From Nemertoderma westbladi (taxonomy: Eukaryota > Xenacoelomorpha > Nemertodermatida > Nemertodermatidae): a stretch of 27,983 nucleotides of DNA. Positions 1 through 9,455 of this stretch are shown here, one piece after another; within the stretch, counting starts at the first letter, position 1; each line of letters opens with the position of its first letter. The position numbers and the translations under genes are program-made. The DNA lies in assembly GCA_032718475.1 (NCBI GenBank), contig JAUCBJ010006604.1:1-27983 (forward strand), given 5' to 3'. The notes below the pieces were generated by a model. That model ran no database searches. It was not told the origin of the DNA and saw nothing but the letters and a program-made list of their open reading frames with translations.

Positions 1-275
1 GATTGGTTTGGCGACAGCCGTCGAAGAGTAGCCGTGGTGGTGAGTTGGCAATCGATTCGATATAATAGCGTAGTGGGGGCTAGCCATGCGTTGAGAAGTT
101 AGGTTGCGCGAAGATGAATATGCGATGGTTGGTTGATGCAACAACGCGAATCAATACTCGCGGGTGGTAACAGTTGTCGAGTAAGGCAGGCATCGCGAGG
201 TTAGGCTACGCGTAGGTGATAAGCAACGATTGGTTGAAGGCAACGACGCGAATCAATATTGATGGTGACAGATGG
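1..275. repeat. Degenerate ~100-bp tandem repeat
   Basis: Similar blocks begin near 1, 126 and 228. Each has a GATTGGTT-like start followed by CAACGACGCGAATCAATA or a diverged form, and the blocks beginning near 91 and 190 share a GAGNNGTTAGGYTRCGCG-like string. Spacing is about 100-125 bases. The array runs off the left edge, so copy number is unknown. No coding capacity was seen. Confidence 0.45.
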
Positions 276-360
276 TCATTAAACACCTCGATTTAGCGCA
301 GAAATTTGGCATTTTTTAATTGCCTCCGAGATGCGGGCCGTAGCCCAAGCTAGGGAGGAG

Positions 361-927
361 TTATTGATGAACTATGCTTCTCCTACTACTCCTGTTGCTC
401 AGCTGTAGTGTGAAGCTGGATCTCACACTTGGCTGTTGCAACAGAGATGAACAGTCATGCCGCGGCAAGGCAGATTTCGTTGTTCTGTTAGCACGCAGAC
501 TAAGTCTTACCTTGGCCACAATAAGGCGGTGATCACTGGAGAAGGGTCGAAGTGTAAATGCATTACAGTCTTGTATAGAGCTCCTGTATTTCCTACGAAA
601 CAGAATATGGTCTATCTGGGACTTGTGACCACTGGGTCCACTATGAGTCCATAGCTTTCCAGTTCGCTTCTTGAACTGGGTTCCAGCCGAAAACAATCCA
701 TTTCCAGAGATAAAATCCTGAAGATGAACAGAATTTCGGTTAACACTATTGCTATAGACCCAGGGCGATGTAGGTGATTGATGCAGACTTGCATTAAAGT
801 CTCCCAGGAATGTTAAGAATGCATGCTGATCCACTCCATCAGTAGCTGCTTGTAGATTGTGGTAGAAATTTTTCACCTCCTCTACAGGGCCAACACTAGT
901 TGGAGAGTAGCACACAATCAGAACCAC
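361..927 (-). pseudogene. LINE APE-type endonuclease, C-terminal two thirds
   Basis: This 188-codon frame holds the diagnostic second half of an EEP endonuclease. It shows VCYSPTS near residue 5, the metal-site motif GDFNA near residue 42, LWTHSGPSGHKSQIDHILFRR around residues 92-112, and the catalytic SDHR motif near residue 130, followed by a VAKVRLSLR strand. Such enzymes nick target DNA to prime reverse transcription. The methionine at 927 is internal to the real protein. Upstream sequence continues the domain in the frame of 1213-941, so a one- or two-base shift lies between 941 and 927. The tail after residue 150 resembles the linker to RT, but the frame stops at 361. Non-functional as it stands. 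Confidence 0.75.
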
Positions 928-940
928 CTTAGGAAACTTC

Positions 941-1213
941 TTAGCCAGTCTTCCAGAACATGAGAAGTGGCAACGAGATGCGGTTAGAGATTTGGTCTAT
1001 TTTGTCCAATGCTGCATGTGCAGTTGGATTCATCAATAGACCAATTCCACCATTGCCACTATCATCTGCTGACGCGAGGGTGAGTCGCCAACCGCCCCCC
1101 ATGTCCTTAATCAGAACCTCATCAGTCTGTCCAGTCTGCATTCGGTGCTCTTGAACACCCACTGCGCTAAGAGAAAGCTTATCTGCCAAGGCAGTCAGCT
1201 CACCTTGTCGCAT
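941..1213 (-). pseudogene. LINE APE-type endonuclease, N-terminal third
   Basis: This 90-codon frame carries the start of the endonuclease: MRQGEL (the usual '..NVRTL' strand region), then VGVQEHRM with the catalytic glutamate near residue 22, and GNGGIGLLMNP near residue 54. The domain continues in the frame of 927-361. It terminates early with frame-shifted residues at its end. The start codon is internal; the true N terminus is upstream in the 1518-1228 region. Confidence 0.7.
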
Positions 1214-1227
1214 TGGGGACCCGAGTG

Positions 1228-1518
1228 TTAGGGTGTTTTCTGATTCACCAATGGCTTTGTTGGTCGGGGTGGAACGTGAGAGTAGCCTCCAACTCCAGAA
1301 TCCCTCTCCCCATCACAATCTGGCCTTCCTGGTGACCCAGGGTTTGGGCCAGAAAGGTCATCAGGAAAGGGACTCAAAGGATTGTTGGCTGCTCTCTCTC
1401 CAGTAGGGGGTGAGACAGGCAGCCGGTCAGGAGTTAACTGACGCCTGTGAGGCCGATTGTGTCCGGTAATTCCACTGACCTCTAGTGGCCGGACCTCCGC
1501 ATTGCTAATGTAATCCAT
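1228..1518 (-). pseudogene. LINE leader region upstream of endonuclease
   Basis: A 96-codon Pro/Arg-rich frame directly upstream (in element sense) of the endonuclease, beginning at an ATG at 1518. It has no recognisable domain. Position and orientation suggest it is the disordered leader of the LINE polyprotein. It is out of frame with the endonuclease start at 1213, so it needs an indel to join. It could instead be 5' leader that is open by chance. Confidence 0.35.
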
Positions 1519-3141
1519 GGTGGGGGTTGGGGGGTGCTTTTTTGCCGAGTCAGCTCTCGGGGCAAATACCGACTAAGAATTCTCTATTTGCTCGGATGAC
1601 ATCATCGCATACCAATTAAGAATACGTACATACATATTTATGTATTTATTATTAAATAAAGAGGATTTAGTATTCAAAAATGTTATTATCGATGGAATCA
1701 TCTTTGCAGAAATCATCTAGGAAAAATTATGATAAATATATAAATTGAAGGGAATATACTAAAATAACTAACCTCTCTTTTGTGGTAGGTGTCACGTCAT
1801 TTGTCATTTAAGTTTGTGTCATCTCTGAGTCATCTTCAATTGCATCTGTAGTGGTAGTCATGGTAACCTGTGAAGGACTGTTGTCTGAAATGCCATTTAG
1901 ATGTCACTTGTCATTTTAAAGTGCTTTGTAGTCACATCTGATTGTTTTTTATTGACATAAATATTTGTTAAAGTTATTATTTTGAAACAGAGTGGAATGA
2001 GATTAAAATGATGAAAAATAAAAATATTTCAAACATGGGTATATCTTTGGAACCATATATCACCGTTATAACAAAACAGGTTTAGCTCTCAGTATACCAA
2101 AATTTTCCAAAACTATTATTCAATAAAATGTGGTAATTTGTTTTTAAAATAATGGTATTATTCTAGAATGGTAGCTATTTTTATAAAACAGGTCAGTTTT
2201 CATTTAGCAGCATTCCCATGGTAACAATAATTATATTCCAGAATTTTATGTCAGGTTTAGAATTGTTAGAACAGTATCCATCTTTTTCAAAAGATGCGAT
2301 GAATTTATATTGAGTTATTAGAATACTACAGCATGTTTGTTGTTTTACCATTTCCATGACAACCGGTGATAAAACCAAGTCAGCTACCGATTCAGATTTG
2401 TTATCATATCAAAATGAATGGCCAGAAGATAGGTCTTCCCAAAAATATAAGTTCCGGGTGGTTACCAAAAAGTATCCCCTATGCTGGCTGGCCCATGGAC
2501 TATAAACAAATGTTCAAATATTTAAAATAATAATATGAAGCACAAAGTAACGACTTGGATGGGACGCACTCCTACCCACAATATATGACGTATTCTGCAT
2601 CCAATTTAGAATGATATATTCTAAAGATTCCATATGACAACCACTATAAACATATATGTTATCTTATGAATAGTTAATATAGACAAAATCTGCACAATGA
2701 AGCTTCCAAAAGTCAATATGTGTCACCTTAATTACAATATGGAACTTTTTGTAAAACACATCCAATGCATCAGTGACAGCACAAGCAGTCGAGTTTTATG
2801 AAGATCTGACTGGACTTATTATGGACATTCCGAAACACAATGGTATGGTGGTTCCGAACACAGATTCCTCACTGCAGAGATCAGACTCAGTTTGAGAGCC
2901 AGCAAACCGAGGACAAACAAGCGAGATAAACAAGTGAGATAAACCCAGAACTGTCAATGTAGTAAAGAATGTTTACACAGTGGAAGTTCATAACCGCTTT
3001 GAAGTACTAAAGTCAATAATGGATGAAGATTAGAAAAGCCAACTTCTGTAAACCTGGTCTATTTCCCTCTTTTGCTAAAATTACATTGTTTATTTTGTTA
3101 GTTAAATTCTCCCTCCTAAGGAAGGACAACGATTTTCTGTG
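1519..3141. other. AT-rich intergenic DNA, nothing recognised
   Basis: About 1.6 kb of AT-rich sequence with only short, low-complexity open frames on both strands. I see no domain motif, long repeat, hairpin or RNA gene. The sharp change in composition near 1590 may mark the 5' edge of the LINE fragment. Confidence 0.6.
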
Positions 3142-3279
3142 TCAGGTGGCTAAATTTATAATTCGTTTATTAACCTGAACAACATCAATATACTCCAGTT
3201 CGATCACGTTATGTTTACAGGTGGTAAGTTCAAAGGAAATTTCAAGACCTGCAAGAAATATTGCTGCATGGATGATAAA

Positions 3280-3400
3280 TGTAACGATAGCAACAACCTG
3301 ATAATCCCAACTACAGCTAGCAACGATGATGACAACAACAACAACCTGATCATCCCAACTAGCACCAATGAAGGCAACCATCTGGTCATCCCATTGGTCC
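3280..3400. repeat. Short imperfect threefold repeat
   Basis: The phrase CAACCTGATAATCCCAACTA and close variants occur three times (near 3292, 3343 and 3376), separated by CAAC/GATGA-rich spacers. This makes short frames open on both strands and explains the apparent ORFs here. I read it as simple-sequence decay rather than a gene. Confidence 0.4.
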
Positions 3401-3462
3401 TCGTCATGACCGCAGCGAGCTTTACTCTGGTTCTTTAGAAGGAATTTACCAGCGCAACTCAA

Positions 3463-4106
3463 CCCGGTATCAACTTAATCCTTTCTATCGATACTGCCTA
3501 GTTAAGACTAGAGTTATTAAATTTTAGTATTATATCGGAATAATAAAATCTATTCATACAGGACTGTAATGTGTTGATTAAATAACCGCCCTACACCATT
3601 TATTTATTTATTTATATTTATTCTCATAAGTTATTCGCAATTTCAATGGATAGGAATAATGTTAGGGAAATTCGTAAATAATTCATAGTAGTCAGATTTT
3701 CAAATCAATTTTATTATTATGTTACAAAAAATCAACTGACGGTAGAGTGGAGAGTCATGTAGGCCTACTCGTAATCCCACCACTCCGCTATTAATATGGT
3801 TAAATATCTATTTATTTGGAATAGGCCTATTTTTACTAAATTACTTATTTTTTTAAAGCAATTCAATAATCGTTTTATCGTCTTCTTGTTGATCATTTTG
3901 TTGTGGTTGACTTCTTTATGTTCAGCTACTGTATTACAGTACTGCCTACAATAACTTCGCTTAATTGTAAATTATCTTATTGTTTGTTGCTTTATTATAA
4001 TGTAGTCCACAGTGCCGGCCCAAATTTAGTTTCACAAGAATAATTTAACTAACTAGCTATTACTGTATAACTTGTTATATTATTTTTTGTTTGTCATATT
4101 TATGTG
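3463..4106. other. AT-rich intergenic DNA flanking the LTR element
   Basis: AT-rich sequence with TTTA and ATTT runs and no coding frame. It is the left host flank of the LTR retrotransposon and ends at its 5-bp target duplication. Confidence 0.6.
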
Positions 4107-4111
4107 CTTTT
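4107..4111. repeat. Target-site duplication, left copy
   Basis: CTTTT sits directly outside the left LTR and is repeated directly outside the right LTR at 11684-11688. A 5-bp duplication is usual for BEL/Pao and Gypsy integrases. Confidence 0.85.
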
Positions 4112-4654
4112 TGTGACGGGATCTACGGATCCCGATTTATCCGTTTGGGTTTTCTATCTACGCGTCCCCGCCGTGTATATGAAAAGGTTCGTTAAGAGTT
4201 CTGATGTTCGGTAATATGTATAAAGGTATAATATAGTTGATAAAGCACAGTTGAATGGATGACACGGTTACCGGTAGATAAGTATTACATGTGATGGCGG
4301 TAGCGGACGGTGATAGAAGTCACCGTTCCACCCTACTGAACTGACTGAGTAAACTGAATGAATGCTGCATCGACCGGTAATATATATTGCACGGTTTGGC
4401 CGTTGTTACTGTACCCAGTCGATGCTTCCCCCCTATTGGCTAATATCCTACTTGTCACCCTTTGCCCCCCTCTGAAGTGCTTCCCTTCGCCCTTGCTATT
4501 CTCTCTCTGTCAGGGGTGTAACCCCTGACCCCTATTGTGCGTTTCTCCTTCCCACTTTATTGGGGTGACACGAGGTTGGGTAATCAACCTCGTGCTCCCA
4601 ATATTGCTTAACGGCTTACTTTGTGGGGTGTTAGCGGAATTGGATAAGCTAACA
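4112..4654 (-). repeat. 3' LTR of the BEL/Pao-like element
   Basis: 543 bp, starting TGTGACGGGATC and ending GATAAGCTAACA on the plus strand. It matches 11141-11683 over its whole length with three substitutions that I could find (near plus-strand 4243, a G/A difference in GATGGCGGTAGC, and a C/T in GTACCCAGTCG), no indels. It contains several perfect inverted repeats described in the findings. Confidence 0.92.
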
Positions 4655-4663
4655 CTCCCCCCC
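4655..4663 (-). other. Polypurine tract
   Basis: Immediately upstream of the 3' LTR in element sense the minus strand reads GGGGGGGAG and then the LTR's TGTTAGC. An unbroken purine run touching the 3' LTR is the expected primer site for plus-strand DNA synthesis. Confidence 0.75.
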
Positions 4664-4692
4664 ATGCTATCTTCCCGGTGAGAAGATAGCAT
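4664..4692. other. Perfect hairpin abutting the polypurine tract
   Basis: An 11-bp perfect stem (ATGCTATCTTC against GAAGATAGCAT) encloses a 7-base loop. It starts directly next to the polypurine tract. Role unknown; it may help primer selection or be packaging or 3'-end structure. Confidence 0.7.
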
Positions 4693-5289
4693 CCACCTAA
4701 AGTGCGCTACAATTCCGCTGGATCCCGATCTAGTATCGGGTGTGGGGTGTGATTATTTTCTTGGAGTCGGCTTTCCAGGCCGCTCCCTATGGGTATGATG
4801 TCACTACCCTCTGGCGTCTCGTGTCGGGCCGATCGTGCGCTTCTATCACACAATTTTTGTTTCCCCAACACTCTCACCACTCTAACTCCGCTCTCTGACT
4901 CAACTCGCTCTTGCCCTCTCCCCACACCTGAATCGCACTCTTCTCTCTCGCCAACAGCTCCTTTCACTATCTCCTCTCTACTCCCTGCCACTCTCTAAGG
5001 CCCTGACCTCTAATGCTACCCCTGTGCTATCATACTATCTACCTTATCTAAGTTCGAACTTGCTAACTATCTAACTTCTCTAACTCTAACTAACTCCTAA
5101 CTCTACTAACTCTACTCTCTGCTAACTCTTACTACTTCTAGCTCTAACTAAAAGCCTCTAACTTTCCACTAACTCTAACTAGAACTCCCTAACTCCCTAC
5201 TAACTCTAACTAGCTCTAATTCTAACTCTACTAACCACTAACTCTACTCTCTGCTAAGTCTACTAACTCTTTCCTAACTCTGACTAAAA
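4693..5289. repeat. Pyrimidine-rich and CTAACT low-complexity region inside the LTR element
   Basis: From about 5010 onward the plus strand is dominated by irregular CTAACT/CTACTAACTCT repeats, preceded by CT-rich sequence. No domain is readable in any frame. In a normal BEL/Pao element this interval would encode integrase. Confidence 0.7.
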
Positions 5290-5296
5290 CCCTCCA

Positions 5297-5772
5297 TCTA
5301 CGTGGCGCTTGTGGTGCCCACAACCATTCTACTACTACTTCTACTCTGCTACTATCTTTCTAACTCTACTAACTCTCTACTATCTCTAACTCTACTAGCT
5401 GGCACCCTATGTGCCCGCCTCTACTACTCTACTGTCTGGCACCCTATGTGCCCTCTCCACTACTCTACTCTATCTACATCTCCACCTCCACTAATACCTC
5501 TATCTACGTGGCGCTTGCGGTGCCCACAACCACTCTCTGCTACTACTTTCTACGTGGCGCTTCCGGTGCCCACAACCACTCTCCGCTACTACTTTCTATG
5601 TGGTGCTTCCGGTGCCCACAACCCCTCTCTTACTACTTTCTACGTGGCGCTTCCGGTGCCCACAACCCCTCTCTTACTACTTTCTACGTGGCGCTTCCGG
5701 TGCCCACAACCCCTCTACTACTACTTTCTACGTGGCGCTTCCGGTGCCCACAACCCCTCTACTACTACTCGT
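5297..5772. repeat. 44-46 bp tandem array in place of pol
   Basis: A unit beginning TCTACGTGGCGCTTCCGGTG, followed by CCCACAACC and a CT-rich tail, occurs at 5297 and then six times in tandem at 5503, 5549, 5595, 5639, 5683 and 5727. Periods are 46, 46, 44, 44 and 44. Each unit has an imperfect inverted repeat (GTGGCGC against GTGCCCAC). The last copy runs into a short perfect hairpin (GTGGCAT...ATGCCAC near 5771-5790). Units differ little, so the array is recent. Confidence 0.85.
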
Positions 5773-5982
5773 GGCATGACAATATGCCACACTCCCTTAC
5801 TCCGCCGCCTTCCAACTCTACTCTCCTTCTACTAACTTATCTCCTGTTCTACTACTTACTATATCTTCTAACTATTATTTAATTAATTTTATTATTTATT
5901 TTTTTTAATTAAATAATTATTTATATGTGGGAAGGGCGTCTCGCCCTCATTCCCACCCCCCTCAGTCCAAAACCTTGGACGA

Positions 5983-6354
5983 CTAAACTCTAAGGTGCCC
6001 CTTCTTCCAGTAGGCACAGTCCCACTGCCCTCCTATACGTCCTCTTACTCTTCGCCACACCTTCTTCGCCAATTCCAACTGACCAGGAATTGGTTCTCCC
6101 TCTTCCGCCACCCCAAAATCGGGTCTCTCCGCCGCCTTCTTAACCATCTCGTCTCCTGGCATCAAAATGCCATCTCCCTCCTTGTTATCTCCCAGTGGCG
6201 GAATGAATAGAAAGTGAAAGAACAGGCAAAACAGAAGGTACAACAGCAGTCCTACCCCTCTCCATCCTGCCCCCCCTCTCGACCTCCCCCCCCCCCCCCC
6301 GTCGGCACGCCTCTCAACCGGACCGGCGTCTCCTCCGGACACTCCCCCGGACAC
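5983..6354 (-). CDS. Hydrophobic-segment ORF after the protease
   Basis: A 123-codon minus-strand frame that overlaps the end of the protease ORF and lies in a different phase. The first ~30 residues are Gly/Arg-rich translation across a 15-base C run (6286-6300 on the plus strand). Near residues 35-51 there is a strongly hydrophobic stretch, LLLYLLFCLFFHFLFI, long enough to span a membrane. It is followed by a charged ~70-residue tail with no motif I recognise. It is most simply the continuation of the gag-protease polyprotein after a frame change at the G tract. It could be an envelope- or membrane-anchor-like tail, or chance. Function unknown. Confidence 0.4.
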   Translation of the reverse strand: MSGGVSGGDAGPVERRADGGGGGRSRGGAGWRGVGLLLYLLFCLFFHFLFIPPLGDNKEGDGILMPGDEMVKKAAERPDFGVAEEGEPIPGQLELAKKVWRRVRGRIGGQWDCAYWKKGHLRV

Positions 6355-7709
6355 CCCTCCGGACTATTGTCCTCCTGACACTTCACCGGACACTCCTCCG
6401 GAGTGTTGTCCCCCGGACACCCCGCCATCCGCTCCCTTCCATCCCCACACCGACACCCGCTGGGAAGTCTATTATCCTCCGCCCACTCTCTTATTGTTAC
6501 TTTCCTGTCTGGCTCTACTATCTCCTCCAGCTTCTTATCTTCGTCCTCTGTGTCTACGGTGCCTGGTAACATGCACCCTGATGTCTCTGTCACACTGCAT
6601 GGGATCTTGGTTTTAACTGGGCCGCTAAGCTTCCATCCGAACGGCGTGAGGATCGACGTTGGGTCCCACTGCCTGTCTTCGCCGAAGACCGTCCATGTTC
6701 TCTCGTGGGCCGTCGGGCAGTCCATTCCTACTATAATGGACACCTTCCTAACGTCCACCTTTGGTATTGAGAAATCGATACCGTCCAGGAATCTATACTG
6801 CTCGACCTCAATGTTGGTTGGTCGCCTGGCGTTGATATTTATCGATTCTATGACGTGGATGGGGTCGATCGTCGCCCAATAGTCGCATCCCGGTGCAATC
6901 GCTGCTATCCTGCACTGCCCCGTCCTCGTCTCCAGGACCTCATCTTTACTCGAGACGGTAGTTACCGCCATTCTATTCGGCCTCGTCTTTAGCCCTATCT
7001 CTTCGGCCACCCAGTTCTCCACCAGCGTGAAGGCTGCTCCGCTGTCGACCAGCATTAATGTCGTTACTGATCGACCGCCCTCTCCTGATATCTTTACTGG
7101 TACTACCCCGAGTAGTACTTTTCTCTTCTTCTCCTCTTCTGTCATGTTTGTACCCATTGTTTGGCCTCCAGTCTCCTCCTCTCTTGCTGCTGTTTCTCTA
7201 CACTCTCCGGGTCTGTGTCCTTCTACCACACATCGATGACATAGTCCGTTTGCGTCTGTGTAGGCTACACAATCTTGTTTGGGCAACGCTTGCCAGTGCT
7301 TACAACTCCTGGTCTTATGGGTTCCATCCCGGTGTAATTGAAATTCGAATCCTGGATTATAGCGTTCCCTGTATAGTCCCTCACATATCGCGCGTAGGTT
7401 TATATGTACCGATTTAGTGTTTTGGTTGTCTGTACTCGGCCTACTGGGTATGTTGGGATTGTGTTTATTTATGGTGTTATTTTCTTTCTGTCCCTGCCAC
7501 GGTGTGGCCCTACTCCCAGCTAACTGTGGGCTTGTAGCCCCCTGTGTGGCCGCGTGTGGTAGCGACTCTCTTACTCTCGAGAATGGATCCGTCGGATTAT
7601 GTTCGGGTCCAGGCATGTTGTATTCGGTCTTTGGTGCCTTCCCCAAACTATCCTCACTATAGACTGGGTCTGTAATTAATTTGGCTTCATAGTTTAGGAA
7701 GGTCGACAT
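6252..7709 (-). CDS. BEL/Pao-like nucleocapsid and aspartic protease
   Basis: A 485-codon frame. A CCHC zinc knuckle, CHRCVVEGHRPGEC, lies at residues 157-170 and would bind the genomic RNA. The aspartic protease active site, MLVDSGAAFTLV, lies at about 219-230. IIVGMD at 325-330 and ILTPFGWKLSGPV at 353-365 are the flap-distal and post-protease signatures of the BEL/Pao (peptidase A17) group. The enzyme should cleave the Gag precursor. Normally RT begins shortly after this point. Here the sequence becomes acidic, then a Cys/Pro-rich stretch with three EECP/EGCP-like repeats and a Gly run, and stops at 6252. The methionine at 7709 is internal: the frame is open upstream to about 7860, where capsid coding continues from a different phase. 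Confidence 0.8.
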   Translation of the reverse strand: MSTFLNYEAKLITDPVYSEDSLGKAPKTEYNMPGPEHNPTDPFSRVRESLPHAATQGATSPQLAGSRATPWQGQKENNTINKHNPNIPSRPSTDNQNTKSVHINLRAICEGLYRERYNPGFEFQLHRDGTHKTRSCKHWQALPKQDCVAYTDANGLCHRCVVEGHRPGECRETAAREEETGGQTMGTNMTEEEKKRKVLLGVVPVKISGEGGRSVTTLMLVDSGAAFTLVENWVAEEIGLKTRPNRMAVTTVSSKDEVLETRTGQCRIAAIAPGCDYWATIDPIHVIESININARRPTNIEVEQYRFLDGIDFSIPKVDVRKVSIIVGMDCPTAHERTWTVFGEDRQWDPTSILTPFGWKLSGPVKTKIPCSVTETSGCMLPGTVDTEDEDKKLEEIVEPDRKVTIREWAEDNRLPSGCRCGDGRERMAGCPGDNTPEECPVKCQEDNSPEGCPGECPEETPVRLRGVPTGGGGGGREGGQDGEG

Positions 7710-7855
7710 TTCTTCTAGGCCCGGTTCCGCACCTTTCTTCTCTCGAGTGGAGAAGGCGATCTTCCTCCACTTTCTCCGCAGCCAGATCGGTAGTCCCTGC
7801 GCTATCGTGGTGATGTTGTTAGACGCGTTGAGTTCGTATGGTGCGTCTAGCGTCT

Positions 7856-8137
7856 TCAGTACATGATTAACGCCTTCTCGACCTTATTCGCAAAGGTCTT
7901 TATGCTAACGGGATTATCCTGTAGGCCATCCGATGTTATGCCTCTCAGGGTCTGCCGGATGATCTTGGCTGGGTGCCCGTACTCCCTATCTAACGCCCGC
8001 CATGCTGTCGTGAAGCCGCCCTCGATGCCCTGGTATTGCCTCACGATGTCGTATGCTGGGCCTCCTGTATATACTTGCAGATATTTTAGGCACTCCGCCT
8101 GCGTCAAGTTCTTACTTAATATCTCGTTGCTGTACAT
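7856..8137 (-). CDS. Capsid-like (DUF1759-type) segment of gag
   Basis: A 93-codon frame containing NLTQAECLKYLQVYTGGPAY, then a conserved Trp-Arg-Ala-Leu block and EYGHPAKI. This is the helical pattern of the BEL/Pao capsid domain (DUF1759-type: load-bearing YL..L.G.A and YG.P motifs). The frame is open upstream to about 8196, where it shows FKFDGSRPEEYLQFRRM, the usual start of this domain. Its phase differs by one from the ORFs on both sides, which share a phase with each other. The copy therefore needs one shift near 8195 and a compensating one near 7860. Neither site is at a homopolymer. Confidence 0.7.
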   Translation of the reverse strand: MYSNEILSKNLTQAECLKYLQVYTGGPAYDIVRQYQGIEGGFTTAWRALDREYGHPAKIIRQTLRGITSDGLQDNPVSIKTFANKVEKALIMY

Positions 8138-8180
8138 GCGCCGAAACTGCAGGTATTCTTCCGGCCTACTTCCGTCGAAT

Positions 8181-9455
8181 TTAAATGGCTCGACTGGTGG
8201 TAACTCCGATCCTGGTCTTTAATGCATCGATTAATGTGGCCATTCCCATCGCTTGCGCTTCCAATGGGTTCGATGGATGTTGTACAGACTCTCCTATTGG
8301 GTGCGGTCCGTTCGTCCTATCTGTTGTTGATTTTATTTGTTGCGTCGGATATATCATTGGGGGTAACGGCCCCCTCCATATTTCTGTGTCGCACGACCTA
8401 TTCTCGTCCAAGGGGTTCGATGTTCTTGCTCCTATTGGGGTATATTGTTGATATTGTGATGGGGGAATGTCACCCTGTCCCCCCCCCCCTGCCGGTATGT
8501 TTGGTACTGGGGTTGATGTTAATATATTGGGGCCCATACATCTATCTACAATAACTCTCCCCTCCCCTGGATATATGTTATGTCCCTGTGTATTATAGTC
8601 ATGCTGCTGTACCGATATAGGCCTACCTACTTCTCGCCTACCTACCGGTATGTACTCTGCGACTTCCGGGTTTAATCCCGTCGTTCGCGCTACCCTATCG
8701 CCTACTCTATCTCTCCCAGCATGGCCTATAATAGTATGTGCAGTAAGGCCTACAGTATGTCCTGCAGTCTGCATGTGCCCTTCCGAACCGAAGTTTATTC
8801 TTCGCGAATCTCGAATCTCCCCGCGACTACCGTACTCTCGATCGGCAGCTATATCCCGTCGGGAAGTTTCCCTTCGATCCCCTATCCTGCTCTCGTCTTC
8901 GTATCGGTACGTCCTGTACCCCTCTCCTGGCGTGCGGTGCGTTTCTCCGGGGCGACGGCAATCTCCCGAAGTTCGACCCCACTGACTCCCTAACTCCATC
9001 TCTACTATCGACGGCTCGCTATCCGTCCTTGCTCTCCGGTTGCTCCTAGCAACGACTCTTCTATTATCTTCCTTTCTTCTCTCTTCGACCTCTCGGTTAA
9101 ACTCTACTAATCTTTTTCTATCTTCGATCTCTCTGTTAAACTCTACTAATCTTCTTCTATCTTCGATCTCTCTGTTAAACTCTACTAATCTTCTCTCTTC
9201 TGACTGGGCTCGACGTTCCGTCGCCCGCCCTCTCGCGACGTCAACCTGTCTCTCTCTGCTCGATCGCACGCCGCTGGGGATACTCGCAATCCCCCTATTA
9301 TTCTCCATCGCCGGGTGTTGCGGTTTACCTAATTCGGCCCGCGCATTATCCGCCGACGCCTGTGGGACACTCTCTGCCCCCCCTCTCTCGCTACTAATCT
9401 CTCGTGGTGGGGCGCCCGTAGCCTCCCCCCCCCCACCCGCCACTTCTAACTTCAC
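8181..9455 (-). CDS. Gag middle region, Arg/Glu-rich, disordered
   Basis: A 424-codon frame. Residues near 88-130 contain a 13-residue repeat, RRLVEFNREIED, three times over (a 39-bp tandem repeat at about 9089-9203), which is likely a charged helix or coiled coil. The rest is Arg/Gly/Pro-rich with no enzyme motif. It lies between the N-terminal gag frame and the capsid segment and is in the same phase as the ORF at 9498-11042. It is therefore part of one polyprotein interrupted by shifts. The start at 9455 is probably internal. Confidence 0.6.
   Translation of the reverse strand: MKLEVAGGGGEATGAPPREISSERGGAESVPQASADNARAELGKPQHPAMENNRGIASIPSGVRSSRERQVDVARGRATERRAQSEERRLVEFNREIEDRRRLVEFNREIEDRKRLVEFNREVEERRKEDNRRVVARSNRRARTDSEPSIVEMELGSQWGRTSGDCRRPGETHRTPGEGYRTYRYEDESRIGDRRETSRRDIAADREYGSRGEIRDSRRINFGSEGHMQTAGHTVGLTAHTIIGHAGRDRVGDRVARTTGLNPEVAEYIPVGRREVGRPISVQQHDYNTQGHNIYPGEGRVIVDRCMGPNILTSTPVPNIPAGGGGQGDIPPSQYQQYTPIGARTSNPLDENRSCDTEIWRGPLPPMIYPTQQIKSTTDRTNGPHPIGESVQHPSNPLEAQAMGMATLIDALKTRIGVTTSRAI

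Larger units (their letters stand above)
290..1518 (-). mobile_element. Non-LTR retrotransposon (LINE) fragment, endonuclease part
   Basis: Three overlapping-in-order minus-strand reading frames (1518-1228, 1213-941, 927-361) together cover the front end of a LINE polyprotein: an amino-terminal leader, then an APE-type (EEP-fold) endonuclease. Adjacent pieces are in different frames, so the copy is broken by indels. Residual similarity to the linker after the endonuclease appears to continue in another frame to about 290. No reverse transcriptase motif is present in the window. The 3' part is either lost, replaced by the repeat at 1-275, or lies beyond the left edge. The wording of the motifs looks like RTE-type elements, but clade assignment from memory is tentative. 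Confidence 0.75.

Noticed and set aside
3142-3462. Overlapping frames of 106, 67 and 75 codons
   Set aside because: Both strands are open because of a short CAAC/GATGA repeat; no conserved motif.
5302-5882. Two long plus-strand frames of 177 and 157 codons
   Set aside because: They arise from stop-free tandem repeats and lie antisense to the retrotransposon; no domain.
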